A DNA stretch of 6,053 bases from an uncultured Polymorphobacter sp. (lineage in GTDB: Bacteria > Pseudomonadota > Alphaproteobacteria > Sphingomonadales > Sphingomonadaceae), in contig CALMPZ010000379.1 in NCBI GenBank assembly GCA_937871645.1, forward strand, positions 1 to 6,053, in the 5' to 3' direction. Made by a program: the position numbers and the translations under genes. Shown here piece after piece: positions 1 through 5,221 of this stretch (the first letter of the stretch is position 1; each line of letters begins with the position of its first letter). The notes beneath the pieces are model-generated. The model had not been told where the DNA came from. It did not search any database and saw only the letters and a program-made list of their open reading frames with translations.

Positions 1-1143
1 GTCAAGCCGAGCTTTACGCAGCCCATCGAAATGCGCGTGTCGGAAATGCTCACCGGCAGCCGCGGCGACCTGGCGGTCAAGATTTTCGGCCCCGACCTTG
101 CGACGCTGTCGAGTCTGGCGGCGCAGATCCAGACTGAATTGACTGCCGTGCCCGGCGCGTCCGAAGTGATGACCGTCGCCAACGACAGCGTCGATTATCT
201 CCAGCTCGACATCGATCGGACCGCCGCGGGGCGCTACGGCATGCCGATCGGCGACCTTGAAGACGCGTTGCGCGCGCAGCTCGAAGGCATGCACGCCGGT
301 ATCGTTGCACAAGGCCAGAAGCGCGTGCCCATCGTCATTCGCGGCAGCGACGATATTCGCGGCGATCCGACACGGTTTGGCGATCTGCAATTGCGTACGG
401 CCGGCGGCAGCCTCGCGCTGGTCAGCGATATGGCGCAAATTAGCCACGTCGCAGGGCCGGTGCGGCTCGATCACGAAAATGGCTCGCGCTATGCACTGGT
501 GCAGGCGTTCGTGTCGGGGCGCGATCTGGTCGGCTATGTCGAAGCAGCCAAGGCGCGCGTGGCGGCGAATGTGACGCTGCCGCCGGGCTACCGGCTGGTA
601 TGGGGCGGCCAGTTCGAGAACCAGCAACGTGCGGCAGCACGGTTGATGCTGGTCATTCCGGTGGCGCTGCTGATGATCTTTTTCGTGCTGTACGCAACGC
701 TGCGGTCGCTGCGCGCGTCGGTGCTGATCCTGCTCAATATTCCGTTCGCTTTGGTTGGCGGCATCGTATCGCTGTGGGTGTCGGGGCAGTATCTGTCGGT
801 GCCGGCATCGGTGGGGTTCATCGCCCTGCTTGGCATTGCCGTGCTCAACGGGCTGGTGCTGGTCGCCTACTTCCGGCAGTTGCGATACGAAGGCCGGACG
901 ATGGCAGAGACCGTGCGGATCGGCACCGAGCGGCGGCTGCGGCCGGTGCTGATGACGGCGTGCATTACCGGCTTCGGGCTGGTGCCGTTGCTGTTCGCGT
1001 CCGGGCCGGGTTCCGAAATTCAGCAGCCGCTGGCGATCGTGGTGATTGGCGGGCTGGTGACATCGACAATGCTGACGCTGGTGCTGCTGCCGATCCTGTT
1101 CGAAAGCTTCGGCGAAAGCCGCGAGGAGGCCCGCGATGGATGA
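1..1143 (+). CDS. Heavy-metal efflux RND transporter, CzcA/CusA family, inner-membrane pump (C-terminal part; 5' end outside window)
   Basis: This is the proton-driven pump subunit of a tripartite metal exporter, and about 380 residues are visible, roughly the last third of a family member of about 1,030-1,060 residues. The frame is open from base 1, and the family-typical stretch FTQPIEMRVSEM begins there, so the ATG at base 31 is internal. Residues 1-205 are the second periplasmic porter/docking half, ending in the conserved GGQFENQQRAA (about 202-212). Five hydrophobic segments follow, matching TM8-TM12: about 211-233, 238-262, 265-290, 313-335 and 340-365. They include FIALLGIAVLNG, RPVLMTA and the GSEIQQPLA loop, as in CzcA/CusA proteins. 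The TM4 acidic residues that relay protons and help separate metal classes are upstream, so the substrate (Co/Zn/Cd/Ni versus Cu/Ag) cannot be read here. The last 8 bp overlap the next gene. HME-RND assignment is secure; the metal is not. Confidence 0.93.
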   Translation, partial: VKPSFTQPIEMRVSEMLTGSRGDLAVKIFGPDLATLSSLAAQIQTELTAVPGASEVMTVANDSVDYLQLDIDRTAAGRYGMPIGDLEDALRAQLEGMHAGIVAQGQKRVPIVIRGSDDIRGDPTRFGDLQLRTAGGSLALVSDMAQISHVAGPVRLDHENGSRYALVQAFVSGRDLVGYVEAAKARVAANVTLPPGYRLVWGGQFENQQRAAARLMLVIPVALLMIFFVLYATLRSLRASVLILLNIPFALVGGIVSLWVSGQYLSVPASVGFIALLGIAVLNGLVLVAYFRQLRYEGRTMAETVRIGTERRLRPVLMTACITGFGLVPLLFASGPGSEIQQPLAIVVIGGLVTSTMLTLVLLPILFESFGESREEARDG

Positions 1144-1435
1144 GGTTGTCATCACCTTCTATTGCGCCGTCGACGACAGCGATGAGGTACTTGCGGCGTT
1201 ACGCGCCAATACCAATGAACCGGTGCATTTCAATCGTGAAGCCGTGCGCGGCCATGACTTTTCCGACGCGCTGACGGCCGAGCAGGTGACGGGAAATCTG
1301 CAGCGGGCTGCGGTATCCGTCACGGTGGCGCGCGCGCAAACCGATGTGCTGATTGCAGCAGTCGCTGCCGCACGGCGCACGCGCGCGGTGCGTTGGGAAA
1401 CCGTCTCGCTGGCCGGCCGCGGCAGGTTCGAATGA
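1136..1435 (+). CDS. DUF3240-family small protein of a metal RND efflux operon
   Basis: A 99-residue soluble protein with no signal peptide or membrane segment. Alternating beta and alpha character (VVITFYC, then a helix, then a strand around VSVTVA, then helix and WETVSL) suggests a small ferredoxin-like/PII-like fold. I recognise it by memory as DUF3240-like, chiefly from the stretch REAVRGHDFSDALTAEQVTG (residues 34-53) and from its place behind a CzcA-type pump. No biochemical role is established to my knowledge; a cytoplasmic sensor or modulator of the pump is inference. Possible metal ligands are C10, H31 and H40. The start is supported by GAGGAGG at 1123-1129, six nt ahead of ATG, inside the pump gene's end. 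It overlaps the pump gene by 8 bp, and its stop overlaps the next start (ATGA), so the three genes are probably translationally coupled. Confidence 0.82.
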   Translation: MDEVVITFYCAVDDSDEVLAALRANTNEPVHFNREAVRGHDFSDALTAEQVTGNLQRAAVSVTVARAQTDVLIAAVAAARRTRAVRWETVSLAGRGRFE

Positions 1436-2682
1436 TGCGCTGGCCCGCGTTGATAACCGTCGTGCTCGCGGTCGCTGTGACGGCGCCTGTGCGGGCTGAA
1501 CGCACCGACCTGCCCCCGACAGCCGCCGTCGACGAAGCGCTGGACAGCGACCCTGGTGTGACGGCCGCGGCAGCGCGGGTCGACGCGGCACTGTCACGCG
1601 CGCGGATGCTCGACGCCGGCACGCACGAAGTCACGGTGACCGGCAACTATTTGCGCCGGACGATCGATCAAGTCGGCAGCTATGACGAATTCGACGCGAT
1701 CGTCGGCCGCGCCGTGCGCTTGCCCGGCAAAGCGTCGCTCGACCGCGCCGCAGGCGCGCTCGGGGTCGAAGTGGCCGAAAACCTGATGGAAGATGCCCGG
1801 CACCAGGCCGCGCTGACGTTGTCGGGGCTGTGGCATGACTGGCTGCTCGCGGGTGAACTCTACCGCAACGATGCAGCGACCGTCGCCAGCTACCAGAAGG
1901 CGCTGCAGGCAACCGAACTCCGGACCGCGCTGCGCGATGCTGCCGCGCTCGATGTCGACCAGGCACGCTCGGCGCTGGCGCAGGCGCAGGCGCAGCTGAC
2001 GGTGTCGGCGAGCACGAAGCAGCGCACGCGGGCGATGCTTGCCGCCACCTATCCGGGCCTGCCGCTGCCCGCCGAGCCACCCGCGCTCGGGGCACCGGTA
2101 TTGCCTGCCGAAAGCCTGCCGCAGTTGCGCAATCTGGTCATCGAGCGCAGCCATGAGATCCGCGCTGCCGACCGCGAGGCGGCCCGGCTCGATGTCGTGG
2201 CACGGCGGGTTCGTCAGGACCGGGTCGCCGATCCGACGATCGGCGTCCGGGTGCTCAGCGAGCGCAGCGGCATGGAGACCGGAATCGGCGTGGTCGCGTC
2301 GATGCCGATCGGCGGCAGTTACCGCCGCGCCGCCGCCGACCAGGCTTCCGCCGACGCCAATGTCGCGACCATCGACCTCCTCCAGGCGCGCCGCATGGTC
2401 GAAGCCACCGCCGACACCGATCTGATCGATGCGCAGACCCGGATTGCGGCGTGGCGGGCAACGCAGGTCGCTGTCGAAAGCGCCGCAGCCGCAGCGCAGC
2501 GCATGGCCCGCGGCCAGAAGCTCGGCGCAATCGACTTGACCGATCTGCTTTATGCAGAGCGGCAGGCCAACGACGCCCGTCGCAGCGAAATCATGGCGCG
2601 CGCCGAGGCCGCCCGGGGGCTCTTCAAACTGCGCATCGATTCGCATACAATCTGGGCGCCAGGGCACGAAGAGCACAAATAG
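1432..2682 (+). CDS. TolC-family outer-membrane efflux protein (CzcC/CusC-like role)
   Basis: Outer-membrane channel component of an RND exporter, 416 residues, a normal length for metal-efflux members. The start at 1432 gives a clean Sec signal peptide of about 22 residues (RW, then a hydrophobic ALITVVLAVAVTA core, then PVRA before the cut). There is no lipobox cysteine, so it is not predicted to be a lipoprotein, unlike CusC. Two OEP-type halves follow (about 35-220 and 235-405). They are Ala/Gln/Arg-rich long helices, for example LDVDQARSALAQAQAQL, and the late motif GAIDLTDLLYAERQANDARR is typical of the last periplasmic helix. The C-terminus ends in HEEHK. GGCAGG at 1421-1426 serves as a modest SD five nt before ATG 1432; ATG 1435 is an alternative one codon later. 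ATG 1393, in frame, lies inside the DUF3240 gene and would put a basic stretch before the signal peptide, so I rejected it. Start and stop overlap (ATGA) with the gene before implies coupling. Confidence 0.9.
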   Translation: MMRWPALITVVLAVAVTAPVRAERTDLPPTAAVDEALDSDPGVTAAAARVDAALSRARMLDAGTHEVTVTGNYLRRTIDQVGSYDEFDAIVGRAVRLPGKASLDRAAGALGVEVAENLMEDARHQAALTLSGLWHDWLLAGELYRNDAATVASYQKALQATELRTALRDAAALDVDQARSALAQAQAQLTVSASTKQRTRAMLAATYPGLPLPAEPPALGAPVLPAESLPQLRNLVIERSHEIRAADREAARLDVVARRVRQDRVADPTIGVRVLSERSGMETGIGVVASMPIGGSYRRAAADQASADANVATIDLLQARRMVEATADTDLIDAQTRIAAWRATQVAVESAAAAAQRMARGQKLGAIDLTDLLYAERQANDARRSEIMARAEAARGLFKLRIDSHTIWAPGHEEHK

Positions 2683-2900
2683 TAAAAACGATTCTCGGGG
2701 CGACTTTGGCGGGGATCTGAATGTTCGCCTCGTGCCATCTCCATCATGGCCTCAAGGTCTGGTTGTGCGCGTGGCGCATCGTCGGCTTTGAAAGTCGCGG
2801 AAAGGGCGCAGCCGAGCGCTCACGATGCATTGTCTGGTTAGCAGACTACTCCGCATCGAGCTGCTGCCGGAATCGTGGATTTACGAGGCTCCCAGGATCC
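2683..2900. other. Non-coding spacer after the efflux operon, no recognised gene
   Basis: All three forward frames are broken by stops, and no reverse frame reads like a known protein. The first bases after the TolC stop read, in frame 3, as VKTILGATLAGI followed by TGA (2682-2720). This resembles the beginning of a signal peptide but has no start codon, so it may be a vestige of a lost gene or chance. There is no GC-rich hairpin with a T-run that would make a clear terminator for the operon. Part of this stretch may be the eroded 5' portion of the IS3-type relic that follows, but I cannot align it. Confidence 0.4.
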
Positions 2901-3231
2901 TTTGGCGGCGTCTCGCGCAGTGGCCTCCACGGCTGGCTGGGTCGCACGCCCAACGCGCGCGCGCAGCAACAAGATGCTTGGCGCCAAGGTGCGCGCCAGA
3001 TTCATCGCCAGCTATCGGATATATGCTGCGCGGCGGGTCTGGCATGATGTGCAGGCCGCAGGTCAGCAATGCGGCCTGCATTATTTCGAACGTCTGATGC
3101 ACCTGCAGGCGCTGAAGGCGCGGCCACGCTGGCGCGTCCTACCCCAGAACGATGGCCGGCGCCCGGTTATTGCCGAGAACGTCCTAGATCGCCAGATCAG
3201 CGCTGAGGCGCCGACCCGGAAGCGGCTAGCC
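2901..3231 (+). pseudogene. Degraded IS3-family transposase (OrfB) fragment, frameshifted and truncated
   Basis: Translation in two frames gives consecutive pieces of an IS3-family OrfB. Frame 3 from 2901 reads FGGVSRSGLHGWLGRTPNAR, the HTH_21-side motif usually seen as LGVSRSGFYAWL. Near 2964-2979 the match passes to frame 1, with LGAKVRARFIASYRIYAARR, VWHDVQAAG, CGLHYFERLMHLQALKARPR and then RRPVIAENVLDRQ. In the family this block leads to PNRKWLADFTYIWT and the DDE catalytic core. Here it reads PTRKRLA and stops being recognisable at about 3231, so the whole catalytic domain is missing. The upstream part of OrfB, OrfA and both terminal inverted repeats were not found. The relic is therefore inactive. 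Its truncated end abuts the stop codon of the convergent GST gene (3238-3240). Family call is strong; the subgroup is not determined, and the left boundary is approximate. Confidence 0.85.
3050..3080. repeat. 11-bp perfect inverted repeat (hairpin) within the transposase relic
   Basis: TGCAGGCCGCA at 3050-3060 and TGCGGCCTGCA at 3070-3080 are exact reverse complements with a 9-nt loop. On the + strand the stem is followed by TTATTTC, a weak T-rich stretch, so it might act as an intrinsic terminator for read-through from the efflux operon 370 nt upstream. It lies within transposase-derived coding sequence, so it may equally be a by-product of that sequence. A terminator role is only a guess. 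Confidence 0.35.
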
Positions 3232-3237
3232 AGGCGC

Positions 3238-4152
3238 TCAATCCGCCGGATTCAGGTGATAGCCAACACGCGGGAAGTGCACGTTGACCGGCCCTGTCAC
3301 GGTCGTTTCACGCGCGATGACAATTCGATCGGGCGTCGTCGCCACCAGCGTGCCGGCGATTGGATCGCGGCCGTAGTCGTCGGCCGAAACGAGCACTGGC
3401 GCACCGGGCGCCAGGCCTGCAACGTCGTACGGATCATGCGCCGGTGGCAGGGCCGGACTGGCGTCCCGCGCGGCTGCGAGCGCCGCGGCCGGGGCCATCT
3501 CGCTGCGTGTGCCATGACCGATCGCCTGCACCCGCCTAAGCCATGCCGTCACGCCTGTCAGGCCGTTCAACAGCGCAGCTGCCGTTTGCGGCACCGCGCC
3601 GCAAAGCCACCAGACGTTCATATACGCCGCAACATCGCCCAGCGACGGCGCTGCACCGCCCAGGAATGGCTGGCCGCGGCTGAGGCCCTGTTCAATCCAC
3701 GCGGCTTGCGCACGCCACTGCGCGCGCATGACGCCGGCGCCGGCCTTCATCGCGGCCACATCGAACGGACGGCCCGACAGCTTCTCGCGGTCAGCCATGA
3801 AATCCGCCGGGGTCTTGTCACCCAGTTCCGCGAACACCGCAGTGACGGTGGCCTGAAAAAACAACCGGTCTGCCCACAGATTCACCGCCCAGTCGACGGG
3901 CTGAACGACCGCGGGCGCGGGATAGCGAGCTTCCAGCTCGGCGATTGCCACCTGGCTGTCGCAATAAATGTCAGCGCCGATTTGCAGGACTGGGATGCGG
4001 CGGTAGCCGCCGGTCAGCGGCGTCAGATCGGGTTTGGGCATGATCACCGGCTGGATCACCGAGTGCCAGGCGAGACCCTTGAGCCCGAAGATCACGCGGA
4101 TCTTTTCGGAAAATGGTGACGTATCATAGTGGTGCAGGATCAATTCGGTCAT
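3238..4152 (-). CDS. Glutathione S-transferase family protein with extra C-terminal beta-rich domain
   Basis: 304 residues, cytosolic, longer than a canonical GST (about 200-230). The thioredoxin-like N-terminal domain covers about 1-80: YDTSPFSEKIR (S12/S15 are candidate thiol-activating serines), cis-proline I53-P54, and D65-S66 for the glutathione gamma-glutamyl group. An all-alpha C-terminal domain follows (about 90-220), with the GGQPFLGG..PSLGDVAAY segment. An added region of about 65 residues (239-304) carries LAPGAPVLVSADDYGRDPIAG and NVHFPRVGYHL. It looks like short strands, which I have seen in a subset of bacterial GST-family proteins of unknown function. ATG at 4152 has AGGAGC at 4161-4166, eight nt away. 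It lies 12 nt after the upstream GST gene, so the two form an operon. Substrate unknown; it could be a GSH-dependent isomerase, lyase or peroxidase rather than a conjugating transferase. Confidence 0.88.
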   Translation of the reverse strand: MTELILHHYDTSPFSEKIRVIFGLKGLAWHSVIQPVIMPKPDLTPLTGGYRRIPVLQIGADIYCDSQVAIAELEARYPAPAVVQPVDWAVNLWADRLFFQATVTAVFAELGDKTPADFMADREKLSGRPFDVAAMKAGAGVMRAQWRAQAAWIEQGLSRGQPFLGGAAPSLGDVAAYMNVWWLCGAVPQTAAALLNGLTGVTAWLRRVQAIGHGTRSEMAPAAALAAARDASPALPPAHDPYDVAGLAPGAPVLVSADDYGRDPIAGTLVATTPDRIVIARETTVTGPVNVHFPRVGYHLNPAD

Positions 4153-4160
4153 GGGCCTAT

Positions 4161-4166
4161 GCTCCT
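4161..4166 (-). promoter_or_regulatory. Ribosome binding site of the downstream GST gene, fused to the upstream stop codon
   Basis: On the minus strand AGGAGC lies eight nt before the ATG at 4152. Its first two bases are the last two of the TAG stop (4165-4167) of the preceding GST gene. This arrangement favours re-initiation by ribosomes finishing the first gene, and supports the chosen start. Confidence 0.7.
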
Positions 4167-4956
4167 ACTGAAAATCGGGGGAAAAGCGGATGTTGGCGCG
4201 TTCGAGTCCCTTCAACACCACGTCGATCCCGCCGCTCTTGACCATCCATTCGAGCCGGTGATCGCGATATTCGCGCTTGAAGAGCCCCTTTTCGACCATG
4301 TCGGCGACACTGGTCATCGGCGCGACCTTGGCCATGTCGATCGCCTCCTGCGTCGTGGCGGCGACCGAAGGGCGCGCATTGGCGCGCAGCAGCCACGCGG
4401 CGAGCTTCGAGTCTTCCGGTACCGGAAAGCCGTGGCCGCGCGAGCCGTTGAGATAGGGCGCCACCGCCAGGTCGCCCCAGCCGAACGCGGTGCCGTTGAA
4501 CCATTCGCGGTCGCCGAGCTGGCGTTCGAGCCACGCGAAGTAACCATCGAGCTGGCGGCGCGCGGCGGCAAGCAGCGCGTCGGCCTCGGCACCCTCGGCG
4601 CGGCGGAAGGCGCGGATTTCGGACAGCGCCCAGTTGATCGCCTCGTAATGCGTGTCCATTACCTCCTCGAGCATGCGCACGCGGGCGCGCTCGGCCGGCG
4701 TCGCGGGCAGCAACGGCGGTGCTGGCTGCAAGTCCTCGATATACTCAAGGATGATGGTCGAATCGAACACGGCGACGCCGTCGTGGATCAGCGCCGGCAC
4801 TTCAGCGCGCGGATTGGCAGCAACGAACTCGCCCGCCGCACCGCCTGCCCCCAGCCCGCCGGGCAATGCGGCTTCGAACGCCAAGCCCTTCTCGCGTAGC
4901 GCGATTTTGACCTTCTGCGCATAGGGCGAAAACGGGTGGTCGTAGAGCAGCATCAT
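4165..4956 (-). CDS. Glutathione S-transferase family protein
   Basis: 263 residues, cytosolic. The N-terminal thioredoxin-like domain (1-80) shows FSPYAQKVKIALREKGL (S10 is the likely catalytic serine), N48-P49, cis-proline V53-P54 in EVPALIHDG, and the glutathione-binding D65-S66-T67 before ILEYIED. The helical C-terminal domain (about 90-215) includes WFNGTAFGWGDLAVAPYLNG, matching the usual N-capping/hydrophobic core region, and ends near ANARPSVAAT. A tail of about 45 residues follows, with KREYRDHRLEWMVKSGGIDVV, rich in charged residues and beyond the usual GST end. The first of two adjacent ATGs is preferred because AGGGGA (4965-4970) is eight nt before it. It is the promoter-proximal gene of the GST pair. 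The reaction is not determined: conjugation, dehalogenation, ether cleavage and isomerisation are all used by bacterial GSTs. Confidence 0.9.
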   Translation of the reverse strand: MMLLYDHPFSPYAQKVKIALREKGLAFEAALPGGLGAGGAAGEFVAANPRAEVPALIHDGVAVFDSTIILEYIEDLQPAPPLLPATPAERARVRMLEEVMDTHYEAINWALSEIRAFRRAEGAEADALLAAARRQLDGYFAWLERQLGDREWFNGTAFGWGDLAVAPYLNGSRGHGFPVPEDSKLAAWLLRANARPSVAATTQEAIDMAKVAPMTSVADMVEKGLFKREYRDHRLEWMVKSGGIDVVLKGLERANIRFSPDFQ

Positions 4957-5043
4957 GGCGGATTTCCCCTAAGCTCGTCACGGATCTCGCCGCAGTGAAG
5001 GCCGCGACTGCCCGTTTGAACAAAGCTGTAGCGCACGCCGGCC

Positions 5044-5068
5044 TTGTCGCAACGCCGAAGTTGTCGCA
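5044..5068. repeat. Two direct copies of TTGTCGCA, 17 bp apart
   Basis: TTGTCGCA occurs at 5044-5051 and 5061-5068 in the divergent intergenic region. It lies downstream of the -10 element proposed for the GST genes, so it would fall at or just after their transcription start. The spacing is not a multiple of a helical turn. It could be a regulator half-site pair or chance. Confidence 0.3.
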
Positions 5069-5077
5069 GCCACCAAG

Positions 5078-5106
5078 ATTAGAGTGCACTCCAAGCTTAT
5101 TGACAA
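5078..5106 (-). promoter_or_regulatory. Probable sigma70-type promoter for the GST gene pair
   Basis: On the minus strand TTGTCA (bases 5106-5101) is 5/6 matched to the -35 consensus. After an optimal 17-nt spacer, TCTAAT (5083-5078) is 5/6 matched to the -10 consensus. Transcription would begin near 5070, leaving a leader of about 115 nt before ATG 4956. It is the best promoter match I noticed between the divergent genes. No experimental support. Confidence 0.6.
5082..5091. promoter_or_regulatory. Palindrome GAGTGCACTC, candidate operator in the GST promoter
   Basis: A perfect 10-bp palindrome sits between the -35 and -10 elements of the leftward promoter and overlaps the first bases of the -10. 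A repressor bound here would block RNA polymerase. By position a MarR/TetR-type regulator is plausible, but no regulator gene is in the window, and a 10-bp palindrome somewhere in 265 bp could occur by chance. Confidence 0.35.
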
Positions 5107-5128
5107 ACGATCGGCGCACCGTGATCAA
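5100..5128 (+). promoter_or_regulatory. Weak candidate promoter for the rightward flavin oxidoreductase gene
   Basis: TTGACA at 5100-5105 is a perfect -35 hexamer, but the best -10 at 17 nt is GATCAA (5123-5128), only 3/6. The hexamer overlaps the -35 of the leftward promoter (bases 5101-5106), so the two directions would compete or share a regulator. A promoter nearer the gene (TATAAC at 5169-5174, no good -35) is an alternative. Confidence 0.3.
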
Positions 5129-5140
5129 TGCCGGTAAGCT

Positions 5141-5167
5141 GGCGCCGTGCCCTTCGGGTTCGGCGCC
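5141..5167 (+). repeat. Hairpin in the leader of the flavin oxidoreductase gene
   Basis: GGCGCCG (5141-5147) pairs exactly with CGGCGCC (5161-5167). Inside it, CCC (5150-5152) pairs with GGG (5156-5158) around a TTC loop, extending the fold. It ends 54 nt before ATG 5222. There is no T-run after it, so it is not a standard terminator. It could affect mRNA stability or be a protein-binding inverted repeat. Confidence 0.45.
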
Positions 5168-5207
5168 TTATAACAAGCAATGAAACGGCACCCCATGCAG
5201 GGCAGCC

Positions 5208-5214
5208 GGGGGAG
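5208..5214 (+). promoter_or_regulatory. Shine-Dalgarno GGGGGAG that fixes the start of the flavin oxidoreductase
   Basis: GGGGGAG lies seven nt before ATG 5222. The in-frame ATGs at 5180 and 5195 lack any such site and would add residues not expected in the family. ATG 5231, three codons in, remains possible. Confidence 0.7.
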
Positions 5215-5221
5215 CATCACG

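Noticed and set aside
600..1274. Forward open frame of 224 codons overlapping the pump gene
   Set aside because: It is an off-frame shadow of the pump gene; frame 1 has the transmembrane segments and pump motifs.
1393..1431. Longer start for the TolC-family gene at ATG 1393
   Set aside because: It would place a basic, non-hydrophobic stretch ahead of the signal peptide and overlap the DUF3240 gene by 43 bp.
1594..2676. Minus-strand open frame of 360 codons opposite the TolC gene
   Set aside because: It is a high-GC antisense shadow with no recognisable domain; the plus strand gives a clear signal peptide and TolC-family sequence.
2875..4119. Forward open frame of 414 codons
   Set aside because: Most of it lies opposite the GST gene on the minus strand and reads as a low-complexity Arg/His/Ala-rich antisense artefact. 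Only its first 120 or so codons carry recognisable transposase sequence, reported as the relic.
5180..5221. Upstream in-frame ATGs for the flavin oxidoreductase at 5180 and 5195
   Set aside because: They lack a ribosome binding site, and the expected family start and the strong GGGGGAG both favour 5222.
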